From Streptomyces chrestomyceticus JCM 4735 (GTDB lineage Bacteria; Actinomycetota; Actinomycetes; Streptomycetales; Streptomycetaceae), in assembly GCF_003865135.1 (NCBI RefSeq), contig NZ_BHZC01000001.1:2976001-3040000 (forward strand): a stretch of DNA of 64,000 nucleotides. Direction: 5' to 3'. Below are positions 7,836-16,791 of this stretch, piece by piece. The notes below the pieces were generated by a model, which saw only the letters and a program-made list of their open reading frames with translations, searched no databases and was not told where the DNA came from. Position numbers and translations under genes: made by a program. How positions within the stretch are numbered: position 1 is the first letter of the stretch; each line of letters starts with the position of its first letter.

Positions 7836-9821
7836 ATGGCCGATACAGCGAAGGTGACACGACAGCAGCAGCCCGGCAGACCCGCTACCGACCCCGACCC
7901 CGCCGACGGGCCCGGCCCCGAACCCACCGTCAGGACCGGCCCCGGGCCCGACTCCGCCGACCGGCCACGCCCGCCGGCCCGCCGCTCCGCCGTGCGCTCC
8001 CTGCTGCGGCTGTGGCCCTTCGTACGGCCGGTGCGGGCGCGGCTGTTCACGGCGGCGTTCGTGGCGGTGCTCGCGTCCTGCATCGGGCTGGTCATCCCCC
8101 TGGTCCTCAAATGGCTGGTGGACGGGCCGATCGCCGACCGGGACCCGGGCGGGGTCTGGCTGGGCGGCGGGTACCTGCTCCTGCTCGGCCTCGCGGAGGC
8201 GGGCCTGTTCGGGCTGCGGCGCTGGCTGGTCGCGCGGCCGCTGGCGCACGTCGAGGCCACGATGCGCGACAGCCTGTACCGGCACGTGCAGCGGCTGCCG
8301 GTCGCCTTCCACGACCGCTGGGCCTCCGGGCAGTTGCTCTCCCGGGGCACCACGGATCTGCAACTGCTGCGCCTCTTCCTGGCCTTCCCGCTGACGTTCC
8401 TGATCGTCAACGCCACCACGATCCTGGTGGGCTGCGTGATTCTGATGGTGCAGCGGTGGTCGCTGGGGCTGGTGCTGCTGGCGCCCATCGTGCCGCTGAT
8501 CGTGCTGTGCTCGGTCTTCGAGGCGAAGTACGCGGTGGCCGCGCGGCGGGCCCAGGACCAGGTCGGCGACGTGACCACGGTCGTCGAGGAGTCGGTCCTC
8601 GGCATCCGGATCGTCAAGGGGTTCGGGCGGCACCGCAGCCAGGCCCGCGCGTTCCGGGAGCTGACGGCCCGGCTGCGCACCACCGAGCTGCGCAAGGCCC
8701 GGCTGCTGGCCGCCCTGTGGGCCTGCATCATGGCGCTGCCGGAGCTGGCCCTCGGTGCGGCGCTGGTGCTCGGTACGGTCCAGGTGGCCGACGGGGACCT
8801 GTCGGCCGGCACCCTCGTCGCGTTCCTGTCCACGGCCCTGGCCCTGATGTGGCCGGTGGAGTCGATCGGCTTCCTGCTCGCCATGAGCAACGACGCGGCG
8901 GCCGCCACCGACCGGTACTTCGAAGTCCTGGACGAGCCGGTGGCGGACCGGGACGACGCCCGGAAGGCGGCGGAGCAGACGCCCGTCACCGGCCCCGGAG
9001 CCTCCAGTTCCGGAACCACCGGCCCTGGAGCCACCAGTTCCGGAACCACCGGCCTCGCCTTCCACGGCGTCACCTTCCGCTACCCGGACGCCCCCGCCGA
9101 CGCCCCGCCCGTCCTCCGGGGCATCGACCTGCACATCCGCCCCGGCGAGACGATGGCCCTGGTCGGCGCGACCGGCAGCGGCAAGACCACCCTCACCGCG
9201 CTCGTCCCCCGGCTGCACGACGCGACCGGCGGCCGCATCACCCTCGACGGCACGGACATCACGGCACTGCCCCGCGACGAACTGCGCGCCCGGGTCGCGG
9301 TGGCCTTCGAGGAACCGACCCTGTTCTCCGCGACCGTCGCGGAGAACGTCCTGATGGGCGGGGAAGGCACCGGCCCCGACGACCTCCGGCGGGCGCTGCG
9401 CGTCGCCCAGGCCGACGGGTTCGTGGACGCGCTCCCCGACGGCCCGGACACCGAGGTCGGCGAACAGGGGCTGAGCCTGTCCGGCGGCCAGCGGCAGCGG
9501 CTCGCGCTGGCCCGCGCGGTGGTCGGCCGGCCCCGCTTCCTGGTCCTGGACGATCCGCTGTCCGCGCTGGACGTCCATACGGAGGCGCTGGTCGAAGCGG
9601 CGCTGCGGCAGGTACTGGCGACCACCACCGCCCTGGTCGTCGCCCACCGCCCGTCCACGGTCCTGCTCGCCGACCGGGTGGCGCTGCTGTCGGGCGGCCG
9701 GATAGCGGCCGTCGGCAGCCACCACCAGTTGCTGCGCGAGAACGCCGAGTACGCGGCGCTGATGTCCGGCACGGCGGACGGCGCGGGCACCGCCCGGCAC
9801 GAAGGGGAGAGCGTGCGATGA
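7836..9821 (+). CDS. ABC exporter half-transporter, membrane domain fused to ATPase, degenerate site subunit
   Basis: 661 residues: a disordered Pro-rich start, six membrane helices (about 50-340), then a nucleotide-binding domain. Walker A is GATGSGKTT (about 443), the signature LSGGQRQRLALAR, and Walker B LVLDDPLSALD, where the usual catalytic Glu is Asp. That substitution marks the degenerate-site subunit of heterodimeric exporters such as TM287/288. Its stop overlaps the next gene's start (ATGA), so the two are translated together and should form one heterodimer. No ribosome binding site precedes ATG 7836; a TACTCT -10-like hexamer at 7822-7827 would fit a leaderless message. Substrate unknown; drug or lipid export is the usual role. 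Confidence 0.93.
   Translation: MADTAKVTRQQQPGRPATDPDPADGPGPEPTVRTGPGPDSADRPRPPARRSAVRSLLRLWPFVRPVRARLFTAAFVAVLASCIGLVIPLVLKWLVDGPIADRDPGGVWLGGGYLLLLGLAEAGLFGLRRWLVARPLAHVEATMRDSLYRHVQRLPVAFHDRWASGQLLSRGTTDLQLLRLFLAFPLTFLIVNATTILVGCVILMVQRWSLGLVLLAPIVPLIVLCSVFEAKYAVAARRAQDQVGDVTTVVEESVLGIRIVKGFGRHRSQARAFRELTARLRTTELRKARLLAALWACIMALPELALGAALVLGTVQVADGDLSAGTLVAFLSTALALMWPVESIGFLLAMSNDAAAATDRYFEVLDEPVADRDDARKAAEQTPVTGPGASSSGTTGPGATSSGTTGLAFHGVTFRYPDAPADAPPVLRGIDLHIRPGETMALVGATGSGKTTLTALVPRLHDATGGRITLDGTDITALPRDELRARVAVAFEEPTLFSATVAENVLMGGEGTGPDDLRRALRVAQADGFVDALPDGPDTEVGEQGLSLSGGQRQRLALARAVVGRPRFLVLDDPLSALDVHTEALVEAALRQVLATTTALVVAHRPSTVLLADRVALLSGGRIAAVGSHHQLLRENAEYAALMSGTADGAGTARHEGESVR
8991..9050 (+). 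repeat. 30-bp direct tandem repeat in the linker of the ABC exporter
   Basis: 8991-9020 and 9021-9050 match at 28 of 30 positions. They encode two copies of a TGPGASSSGT-type decapeptide between the membrane domain and the ATPase domain. The frame is kept, so this is an in-frame linker duplication. Confidence 0.8.
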
Positions 9822-11812
9822 CCACGAGCACCGGTACGGGCAAGGCCACGGACGACGCCCCGGACGGCGGCGACAGCACACCCCACCGGCTGTCCCCTCC
9901 CCCGGCCGCCTCCACCGCCACTCCAGAACCCGCCCCCGACGCCTCACCGGACACATCCCGCGACACGTCCCCCGCCACCACCCCCGACGCCTTCGCCCAG
10001 GACCTCCTGCCCACCGCCAAGGGCGCCTCGCGCCGCCTGCTGGGTTCGCTGCTGCGCCCGCACACCCGCACCGCCTGGGCGGCGGCCGTCCTCCTCCTGC
10101 TCCAGCAGGCCGCCGTACAGGCCGGCCCGCTGCTGGTCGCCTTCGCCATCGACCATGCCGTCCCGGCCCTGCGGGCGGGCGACCACGGCCCGCTGATCGC
10201 CGTGGCGGCGGCCTACCTGCTCTGCGCGTCGGCGGCCGGCGGCCTCCAGTACGTCTTCGTCCGGGTCGCCGCGCGGATCAGCCAGGACGTCCTGCTCGAC
10301 CTGCGGGGCCGGATCTTCCGGCACGGCCAGGCGCTGAGCCTGGACTTCCACGAGCGCTACACCTCGGGCCGGCTGATCTCCCGCGCGACCACCGACGTGG
10401 AGGCGCTGCGCGAGCTGCTGAACGAGGGCCTCCAGGAGCTGATATCCATCGTCCTGGCCACGGTCTACATCACGGTGACGCTGCTCTACCTCGACTGGGG
10501 CCTGGGAGCCGCCGCCGTCGCGACCGCCGGGCCGCTCTATCTGCTCGTCCGCTCCTTCCAGCGCCGTTCCCAGCGGGTGTACAGCGTGAAGTCGTCGGCG
10601 ATGGCCGCCGTCATCGTGAAGTTCGCGGAGACGATCAACGGCATCCGCCCGGTGCAGGCGTTCCGGCGCGAGCGTCCCAACGATGCGGCGTTCGCCCGGC
10701 TGAACGGCCGCCATGAGCGCACCAACGGCGACGCCATACTGGAGATGGCCCGGTACGTCATCTCCTCGCGCCTGGTGGCCAACGTCGCGGTGGCCGCGCT
10801 GGTCCTGTGGGGCGCGTACCGGGTGGCCTCGGGCGGTCTGGCGCTTGGGGTCCTGGCGGCCGCGGTGCTCTACCTCCGCCGCCTGTACGACCCGATCGAC
10901 CGCCTCGGCATGTTCCTCAACTCCTACCAGTCCGCCGCCGCTTCGCTGGAGAAGATCGCCGGGCTGCTCGCCCAGCGCCCGAGCGTCCCGGAGCCCGCCG
11001 CCCCGCTGCCGCTGCCGGACCGGCCCGGCGCGCTGCCGGGCCGCGAGGTCACCTTCGACGGCGTACGGTTCGCCTACCGCACCGGCGGCGAGGTGCTGCC
11101 GCGCTTCGACCTCACCCTCGCCGCGGGCCGTACGGTCGCCGTCGTCGGCTCCACCGGCGCCGGCAAGTCCACCCTCGCCAAGCTGCTGGCCCGGTTCTAC
11201 GACCCGTCTCCCGGCTCGCCACCCCGTCCGGGCACGGGAGAACCCCGCACCGGCAGCGTCCGCGTCGACGGCGTCGATCTGCGCGACCTGTCCACCGCCG
11301 ACCTGCGCCGCGCGGTGGTCATGGTCACCCAGGAGGCGTTCCTGTTCTCCGGCACGGTCGCCGAGAACATCGCCATCGGCCGCCCCGACGCCACCCGCGA
11401 GGAGGTCGAACAGGCCGCGCGGGCCATCGGCGCCCACGACTTCATCGCGGCCCTGCCCGACGGGTACGACACCGACGTACGCAAGCGCGGCGGCCGGATC
11501 TCCGCCGGGCAGCGCCAGCTCGTCGCCTTCGCCCGCGCCCTGCTCGCCGACCCGGGCGTACTGATCCTCGACGAGGCGACCAGTTCCCTCGACATCCCCG
11601 GCGAACGCGCGGTCCAGCGCGCCATGGAAACGGTCCTGCGCGGCCGGACGGCGGTGGTCATCGCCCACCGCCTGTCCACGGTCGAGACGGCCGACCGGGT
11701 CCTGGTGATGGACGCCGGCCGCATCGTCGAGGACGGCACCCCCGCCGAACTGACAGCCGCCGGCGGCCGCTTCGCGGAGCTGCACCGGGCGTGGCGGGAG
11801 AGCGTGGGGTGA
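9818..11812 (+). CDS. ABC exporter half-transporter, partner subunit with catalytic ATPase
   Basis: 664 residues from ATG 9818, overlapping the upstream stop by 4 bases, with GAAGGGGAG upstream. A Ser/Thr/Pro-rich disordered stretch (1-65) precedes six membrane helices and an ATPase domain with Walker A GSTGAGKST, signature ISAGQRQLVAFARA and Walker B LILDEATSSLD. The Glu after Walker B is intact here, and the signature is the variant ISAGQ. In the heterodimer the hydrolytic site would combine this subunit's Walker motifs with the partner's LSGGQ, and the degenerate site the reverse. This complementary pattern supports functional pairing. Confidence 0.93.
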   Translation: MTTSTGTGKATDDAPDGGDSTPHRLSPPPAASTATPEPAPDASPDTSRDTSPATTPDAFAQDLLPTAKGASRRLLGSLLRPHTRTAWAAAVLLLLQQAAVQAGPLLVAFAIDHAVPALRAGDHGPLIAVAAAYLLCASAAGGLQYVFVRVAARISQDVLLDLRGRIFRHGQALSLDFHERYTSGRLISRATTDVEALRELLNEGLQELISIVLATVYITVTLLYLDWGLGAAAVATAGPLYLLVRSFQRRSQRVYSVKSSAMAAVIVKFAETINGIRPVQAFRRERPNDAAFARLNGRHERTNGDAILEMARYVISSRLVANVAVAALVLWGAYRVASGGLALGVLAAAVLYLRRLYDPIDRLGMFLNSYQSAAASLEKIAGLLAQRPSVPEPAAPLPLPDRPGALPGREVTFDGVRFAYRTGGEVLPRFDLTLAAGRTVAVVGSTGAGKSTLAKLLARFYDPSPGSPPRPGTGEPRTGSVRVDGVDLRDLSTADLRRAVVMVTQEAFLFSGTVAENIAIGRPDATREEVEQAARAIGAHDFIAALPDGYDTDVRKRGGRISAGQRQLVAFARALLADPGVLILDEATSSLDIPGERAVQRAMETVLRGRTAVVIAHRLSTVETADRVLVMDAGRIVEDGTPAELTAAGGRFAELHRAWRESVG

Positions 11813-11972
11813 GCCGGGGAAGTGCAGGTTCCGCGATTCCGTGGACATTTCCGCGTGATCAGGGGCACCGTTCGGACACCGCCGCGTGATCACGGACAAC
11901 CGTAACGTTCCGTAGCGACGGACTCGTGCACGGCAGGCTCGCGCCGCCAGGCGGCGAAAGCAGTGAAAAGGG

Positions 11973-11999
11973 GGCGGCGGCACGGCCCGTGCCGCCGCC
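11973..11999. terminator. Bidirectional terminator between ABC exporter and efflux pump
   Basis: GGCGGCGGCAC (11973-11983) and GTGCCGCCGCC (11989-11999) form an 11-bp perfect stem with a 5-base loop. It lies 160 bases past the exporter stop and 13 bases past the convergent efflux pump stop, followed by TT. Confidence 0.8.
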
Positions 12000-12012
12000 T
12001 TGGCGCTCCGTC

Positions 12013-13491
12013 TCAATCGGCCGGGTTGTTCGTGTGCTTGGGCAGGCAGAACATCAGGGCCCACATCAGGGCGAGGAGGCTGCCGACCCACCACAGCACG
12101 GTGATGAACGCGTCGCGGTTGAGTCCGGCGCCGGGCGAGCCGCCGGTGGTGGCGAAGAACACCAGGGCGGTCAGCGCGGTACCGAGGGCGATGCCCAGGT
12201 GCATGACGGTATTGAACAGGCCCGAGGCCGACCCGGCGTCCTCGTGCGGGACCCTGGCCAGCGACATGTCGGCCAGCGGGCCGCCGACCATACCGAGGCC
12301 GAAGCCGATCAGTACCACCGGAGCGGTCATCGCCGGCAGGGTCAGGCCCGCCTGGCCTGCGTCGACCTGCAGCCCGTAGGCAGCCGTCGAGGCCAGGGTG
12401 ATGAGGGCTCCGGCCTGCGGCAGCCGGCGGGCGAAGCGCCCGCCGCTCTTCGCCACGACCGTCGCACCGGCCAGCTCACCGAGGGAGAGCAGCACGAAGG
12501 CCAGGGCCGCGTGGAAGGGGCTCATGCCCAGTCCGCGCTGGAGGTAGAGGCTCCAGGTCATGAAGAACAGCCCGCACAGCAGGCCGTGCATCAACTGCGC
12601 CGCCATGCCGCCGGAGAACTGCCGGCTCCGGAAGAGGGACAGGGGTACGAGCGGAGCGTCGCCCTGCTTGCGCTGCTGGTGGCGCAGGAAGACGCCGAGC
12701 GCGAGGAGGCCGGCGGCGAGCAGGGCGAAGCACCACAGCGGCCAGTGATGGAGGTGTCCCTCGGTGAGCGGGAAGACGATCAGGACGATGGCCAGTGCGG
12801 TCAGCAGCATGCCGGTGAGGTCGGGCCGGTCGGCCTTCTTCACGGTCGATTCGGGGATGAACCTGCGTCCCAGGAGGATCACGGCGAGGCCGACGGGCAC
12901 GTTGACCAGGAAGATCGGCCGCCACGCCTGCCCGAACAGGTCGGCCTCGGTGAGCAGACCGCCCATCACCGGGCCCAGGACGTTGGCGAGCGACATGACG
13001 GCCCCGTACAGACCGAACACTGTGCTGCGGTTCTGCCCCTCGAAGGTGACGTGGAGGGTGGCCAGGATCTGCGGGATCATGACGGCCACGCCCACGCCCT
13101 GGAGCCCGCGGGCGCCGATCAGGACGCCGGGCCCGGCAGCCAGGCCGCACAGCAGCGAGCCCGTGGTGAACACGACGGTGCCGATGAGGAGAATCTTTCG
13201 CCGCCCGTAGCGGTCGCCGAGGCGTCCGCCGGTGATCAGCCCGACGGCGACGGGCAGGGAATAGCCGGTGGTCAGCCACTGCACCGCGTCCGGTCCGGCG
13301 CCGGTCGACTCCTGGATCGCGGGCAGGGCGGTCAGGACGACCGACTGGTCGATCATGTCCATCAGCTCGGCGCCCAGCAGCACCAAGAGGGCGATCCAGG
13401 CAGCCAGGCCCATCTTCGACAGGCCGGGGGTGGTGTGGTGTGGGGGCGGGGTGGTCTGCTGCGGCTCGTTGTCGAGCGCGGAGGAAGACAC
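12013..13491 (-). CDS. MFS drug-efflux transporter, DHA2 (14-helix) family
   Basis: 492 residues from GTG 13491, chosen for AGGAG 8 bases upstream; the frame stays open to 13626 but the extra residues are not membrane-protein-like. About 14 hydrophobic helices, with DHA2 signatures MDMIDQSVVLTALPAI in helix 1 and the antiporter loop GGRLGDRYGRRKIL after helix 2. Expected to export drugs or a metabolite by proton antiport. No adjacent TetR or MarR regulator is present. The leader can fold so that the ribosome binding site is paired, so expression may be controlled at translation. Confidence 0.92.
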   Translation of the reverse strand: MSSSALDNEPQQTTPPPHHTTPGLSKMGLAAWIALLVLLGAELMDMIDQSVVLTALPAIQESTGAGPDAVQWLTTGYSLPVAVGLITGGRLGDRYGRRKILLIGTVVFTTGSLLCGLAAGPGVLIGARGLQGVGVAVMIPQILATLHVTFEGQNRSTVFGLYGAVMSLANVLGPVMGGLLTEADLFGQAWRPIFLVNVPVGLAVILLGRRFIPESTVKKADRPDLTGMLLTALAIVLIVFPLTEGHLHHWPLWCFALLAAGLLALGVFLRHQQRKQGDAPLVPLSLFRSRQFSGGMAAQLMHGLLCGLFFMTWSLYLQRGLGMSPFHAALAFVLLSLGELAGATVVAKSGGRFARRLPQAGALITLASTAAYGLQVDAGQAGLTLPAMTAPVVLIGFGLGMVGGPLADMSLARVPHEDAGSASGLFNTVMHLGIALGTALTALVFFATTGGSPGAGLNRDAFITVLWWVGSLLALMWALMFCLPKHTNNPAD

Positions 13492-13499
13492 GACGGAAA

Positions 13500-13524
13500 C
13501 TCCTGATCCAAAGGAATCGGGGAG
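13500..13524 (-). promoter_or_regulatory. Possible hairpin sequestering the efflux pump ribosome binding site
   Basis: On the minus strand CTCC (13524-13521) can pair with the GGAG of the ribosome binding site (13503-13500), and GATTCC with GGATC inside it, loop TTT. This would hide the site 9 bases from the GTG start. The stem is imperfect and may be chance. Confidence 0.35.
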
Positions 13525-13931
13525 CCCAGCCGACGGCCGCACCGGGGCCGGAAAACACGAAACCCGGGGCAGACGGCAGAGCTGCACCCGGGAAATGACA
13601 GAAAACTGCGGGGGAGGGTGACGCAACTCAGGCCAGCGCGACGTCCGCCCCCGGACACGTGCGACACAACAGCACGCGGGGAACGCGGACGACTACATGG
13701 CCTGGGTAATAGGACGTCACCTCAAGATCGACACAGCAGGAACAGGAATCCGGTCACTGTCACCGACACCTCGGCACAGGGACCGATCCACGATACGACA
13801 CGCCCGGACCCCGCGTAACCCAGGTCCCGGCGCTGCCCCCTGCCGGGCCGACCGGGCACAGGGCCCGATACTCCCCCGCCCCAACGACACCGACGGAGAC
13901 CTCATCCACCACCCCCGCCCACCGCGCCACC
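13525..13931. other. Intergenic region, no gene seen
   Basis: About 400 bases between the efflux pump start and the oxidoreductase stop. Short open frames exist on both strands but none has a convincing start, ribosome binding site or recognisable protein. It should hold the efflux pump promoter and long leader; no clear promoter was identified. Confidence 0.4.
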
Positions 13932-15038
13932 TCACCGCCGCAGCGCCACCACCGTCCCCCGTGTGACGGCCTCCTTGAAGCGGGCCGAGGCGCGGCCGGT
14001 GAGGAGGGCGGGCAGTGGGCTGTCGTCGGCGCGGGTGAACTGGGTGAGGCCGTCGTGGCGGCCGAGGCTGATGTTCTGCCAGACGTAGTGGAGCCGGAGC
14101 GGCCCGGGGGTGCGGCCGGTGAGGGTGGCGGCGACGTTGCGGGCGACCCGGGAGCCCATCGGCAGGCCCGTCTGGCAGGACATCCGGGACGCGGAGCCGT
14201 CGGGCCCGTACGCCGCCACCGCGTCGCCCGCCGCGAAGACCTCCGGGTGGGAGAGCGAGCGCAGGTCCGGGCCGACGGTGATCAGGCCGCGGCCGTCGAC
14301 GGCGAGCCCGGACTCGCGCGCCAGCTCGGGTACGCGGAAGCCGGCCGCCCAGACGACCGCGTCGGCCGGGATCCCGCCGCCGTCGGCGAGGACCAGGCCG
14401 ACCGTGGTGACTTCGCCGACGCGGGTGTGCTCGTGCAGCGTGACGCCGTGCCGCCGCAGGGCGCCGCGGAGGTAGCGCCGGCCGCGTTCCGAGAGTCCGG
14501 GACCGGCTTCGCCCTGGGTGACCAGGTGCACGGTGCGTCCCGGACGGGCCTCGGCCAGCTCGGTGGCCGCCTCGATGCCGGTCAGGCCGCCTCCGACGAC
14601 GGCCAGCGGGCCGCGGGTGTGCTGGGTGCGAGCGTGCAGGAGGACCGCGTCCTGGTGGGTGGCCACCGCGGAGGCGTACGTGGCGGCTCCGGGGACGGCG
14701 GTGGTGTCGGCCGTGCTGCCCAGTGCGTACACGAGGGTGTCGTAGGTGAGGACGTGCGGCGCGGCGTCGATCCGGACGGTACGGGCTGCGGCGTCGACGG
14801 CGGTCACCCGGGCCACGGCCAACTGGATGCCCGTACCGGCGAGGAGCGTGCGCAGGGGGAGGTCCCGGAGCTGCCGGCCCGCGGCGAGCTGGTGCAGCCT
14901 GACCCGCTCGACGAACCGGTCCGACGCGTTGACCAGGGTGATGCGCACGCCGCCGTGACGCCGCAGCCTACGGGCGGCACCCTTCGCCGCGATCAGTCCG
15001 GCGTACCCGGCTCCCAGAACCACGAGGTGATGAGTCAT
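13932..15038 (-). CDS. FAD/NAD(P)-dependent oxidoreductase (NDH-2-like pyridine nucleotide-disulfide fold)
   Basis: 368 residues. FAD-binding motif GAGYAGLIAAKGA at 9-21, a second dinucleotide fold VVGGGLTGIEAATELAE near 148, and a VFAAGDAVA motif near 270, the layout of type II NADH dehydrogenases and related flavoproteins. It lacks an obvious C-terminal membrane helix. It starts 54 bases downstream of the ECF41 sigma gene on the same strand. ECF41 sigma factors are known to be encoded next to a carboxymuconolactone decarboxylase, an oxidoreductase or an epimerase, so this is very likely the sigma factor's cognate partner gene. Substrate unknown. A TGTCACG element at 15073-15067 resembles the reported ECF41 -35 motif. 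Confidence 0.88.
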   Translation of the reverse strand: MTHHLVVLGAGYAGLIAAKGAARRLRRHGGVRITLVNASDRFVERVRLHQLAAGRQLRDLPLRTLLAGTGIQLAVARVTAVDAAARTVRIDAAPHVLTYDTLVYALGSTADTTAVPGAATYASAVATHQDAVLLHARTQHTRGPLAVVGGGLTGIEAATELAEARPGRTVHLVTQGEAGPGLSERGRRYLRGALRRHGVTLHEHTRVGEVTTVGLVLADGGGIPADAVVWAAGFRVPELARESGLAVDGRGLITVGPDLRSLSHPEVFAAGDAVAAYGPDGSASRMSCQTGLPMGSRVARNVAATLTGRTPGPLRLHYVWQNISLGRHDGLTQFTRADDSPLPALLTGRASARFKEAVTRGTVVALRR

Positions 15039-15092
15039 GCCTTCTGAACCGGCCAGCGGGCGGGTCCGTGACAGCCCGCGCTGTGAAGCGGG

Positions 15093-15982
15093 TCACGCGA
15101 GCTGAGCGGCGGCGAAGGCGAGCTTGTCCGGGTTGACGATCGTCCGTACCGCGCTGACCCGCCCCTCGTGGATCTCCGGTACGACGACGGCCAGCAGCGC
15201 CCCGTCCAGGAGGGCGAGCAGCGCCGGTTCGCCGTTGACCTCGGCCGGTACGAACGCCGCTGCCGCCGCTTCCGGCCGCGAGCTCAGGCCCAGCACGTAG
15301 CGGAGCACCTTCGCGCGCCCGGTGACCGGCCGACGCGCGGCGGTGACCCGGCCGCCGCCGTCGGCCCAGGCGGTCACCTCGTCGGCCAGCAGCCGTTCGA
15401 GTCCGGCCAGGTCGCCGTCGAGCGTGGCGGCGAAGAAGCGCTCGACGATCTCCCGGCGCCGGGCGTCGTCCACGGCGAAGTGCCGGCGCGGGCGGTCGAG
15501 CCGTTCCCGGGCCCGGCGGTGGAGCTGTCGGGCGTGCGCCTCCTCGACGCCGATGACCTCGGCGGCCTCGCGGTGGCTGTGGCCGAAGGCCTCCCGCAGG
15601 ACGAAGACGGCGCGTTCGGCCGGGGTGAGCCGTTCCATGAGGGTGAGCAGGGCGAGCGAGACGGTCTCGCGCTGCTCGACGGTCTCCAGCGGGCCGAGCG
15701 GACCGTCGGCGGTGCGGGTCAGCACCGGCTCGGGAGCCAGGGCCCGACGTACAGCTCCCGCCGGGCGCGGGCGGAGGTGAGCCGGTTGACGCAGAGGTTC
15801 GTCATGACCTTGGTGAGCCAGGCGGCCGGGGTGCGGACGGCGGACCGGTCGGCCGCGCTCCAGCGCAGGTAGGTGTCCTGCACGACGTCCTCGGCCTCGC
15901 TCGCCGAACCGAGCATCCGGTACGCGAGCGAGAAGAGCCGGGGGCGGTGCGACTCGAACTCTGCGGCGGCTTCCGTGGTCAT
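15093..15982 (-). pseudogene. ECF41-type (SigJ-like) sigma factor, frameshifted in the WLPEP linker motif
   Basis: Two frames together encode one ECF41 sigma factor of about 297 residues. From ATG 15982 the first gives sigma region 2 (AYRMLGSASEAEDVVQDTYL) up to YVGPWLP, then terminates within four residues. The other frame resumes at EPVLTRTADGPLG and carries region 4 (LTPAERAVFVLREAFGHSH), then a SnoaL-like extension with DGGGR and NPDKL. WLPEP, DGGGR and NPDKL are the family's hallmark motifs. One extra G (minus strand) near 15731 would restore WLPEP exactly. Either the gene is inactivated, an indel error is present, or, less likely, the frameshift is programmed. As drawn, the first product would have region 2 only. 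Confidence 0.88.
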
Positions 15983-16008
15983 GCCCGCAGCATGGCAGGA
16001 CGGGCCGG

Positions 16009-16065
16009 GAGGGCATCGACGGGGTGGTGGACCTCTCAGGGGCCCACCACCCCGTCGATGCCCTC
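16009..16065. terminator. 22-bp perfect inverted repeat spanning the DinB gene stop
   Basis: 16009-16030 is the exact reverse complement of 16044-16065, with a 13-base loop that contains the stop codon (16036-16038). The right arm codes for the last residues of the DinB-like protein. It should terminate leftward transcription and separate this gene from the sigma gene. Confidence 0.8.
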
Positions 16066-16542
16066 GCGCAGGAAGTCGGCGTGGCCGTTGTGTCGGGCGT
16101 ATTCGAGGATGACGTGGAGCATCACGACGCGGAGGGACACGTCGGTGCCCCAGCGGGGCGCGTGGGCGGTGACGTCCAGGGAGGGGACCGCGCGCTCGAT
16201 GCGGCGGGCGTGGTCGACCTCGGCCTGCCAGGCGGTGAACGCGTCCTCGCGGGTGCTCGTGCCGGGGTCGTACGCCGCCTGGAAGTCGCCGTCCGGTGAC
16301 CAGACCAGGGGGACGTCCTGCTGGTCGATCACCCGCCGGAACCAGGTGCGTTCCACTTCCGCCATGTGCCGGACCAGGCCGAGCAGGCTCAGTGCGGACG
16401 GCGGCATGGACCGGCTGCGCAGGTCCTCGTCGGACAGGCCGTCGCACTTCATGGCGAGCGTCGCGCGGTGGAAGTCGAGGTAGGCGCGGAGGGTTTCGCG
16501 CTCGTTTCCGCGCATCGGCGGGACGGTTCGTTCGGTGGTCAT
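16036..16542 (-). CDS. DinB family protein (DUF664 type)
   Basis: 168 residues from ATG 16542, with AAAGGACAAGG directly upstream. The four-helix DinB fold is suggested by ETLRAYLDFHRATLAMKCDGLSDEDL, LGLVRHMAEVERTWFRRV and VMLHVILEYARHNGHADFLREGIDG. The conserved histidines that bind metal in this family are present: LVRHMAEVE, MLHVILEYARHNGHADFLRE. Members include mycothiol-dependent thiol transferases, an actinobacterial detoxification role, but no substrate can be named. Confidence 0.88.
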   Translation of the reverse strand: MTTERTVPPMRGNERETLRAYLDFHRATLAMKCDGLSDEDLRSRSMPPSALSLLGLVRHMAEVERTWFRRVIDQQDVPLVWSPDGDFQAAYDPGTSTREDAFTAWQAEVDHARRIERAVPSLDVTAHAPRWGTDVSLRVVMLHVILEYARHNGHADFLREGIDGVVGP

Positions 16543-16791
16543 CCTTGTCCTTTCGACCGCCCGATCATGCCGGGCGCGCCGTGCCGCCGCACCTGCATTC
16601 CGCTCCGTCCCCCTCCCCCGCGCTCCGTCCAGGTGGCCGAAGACGGCGCTTCGCCGCCCCGGTGGCGGACGGACAGTGTGTCGAACGTGTATGCGCCCGG
16701 GGTGCGCGGCCCGGACTGCCTGTTGGGCCGCGGTGCGGCGGGGCGGCCGTGCGCGGAGGGGCCGGTGGGGATCGACGTACTGTCACGTCCT

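Noticed and set aside
13636..13690. Short Cys-containing leader frame upstream of the efflux pump (minus strand)
   Set aside because: A 15-codon frame exists but has no clear ribosome binding site and no match to leader peptides I recognise.
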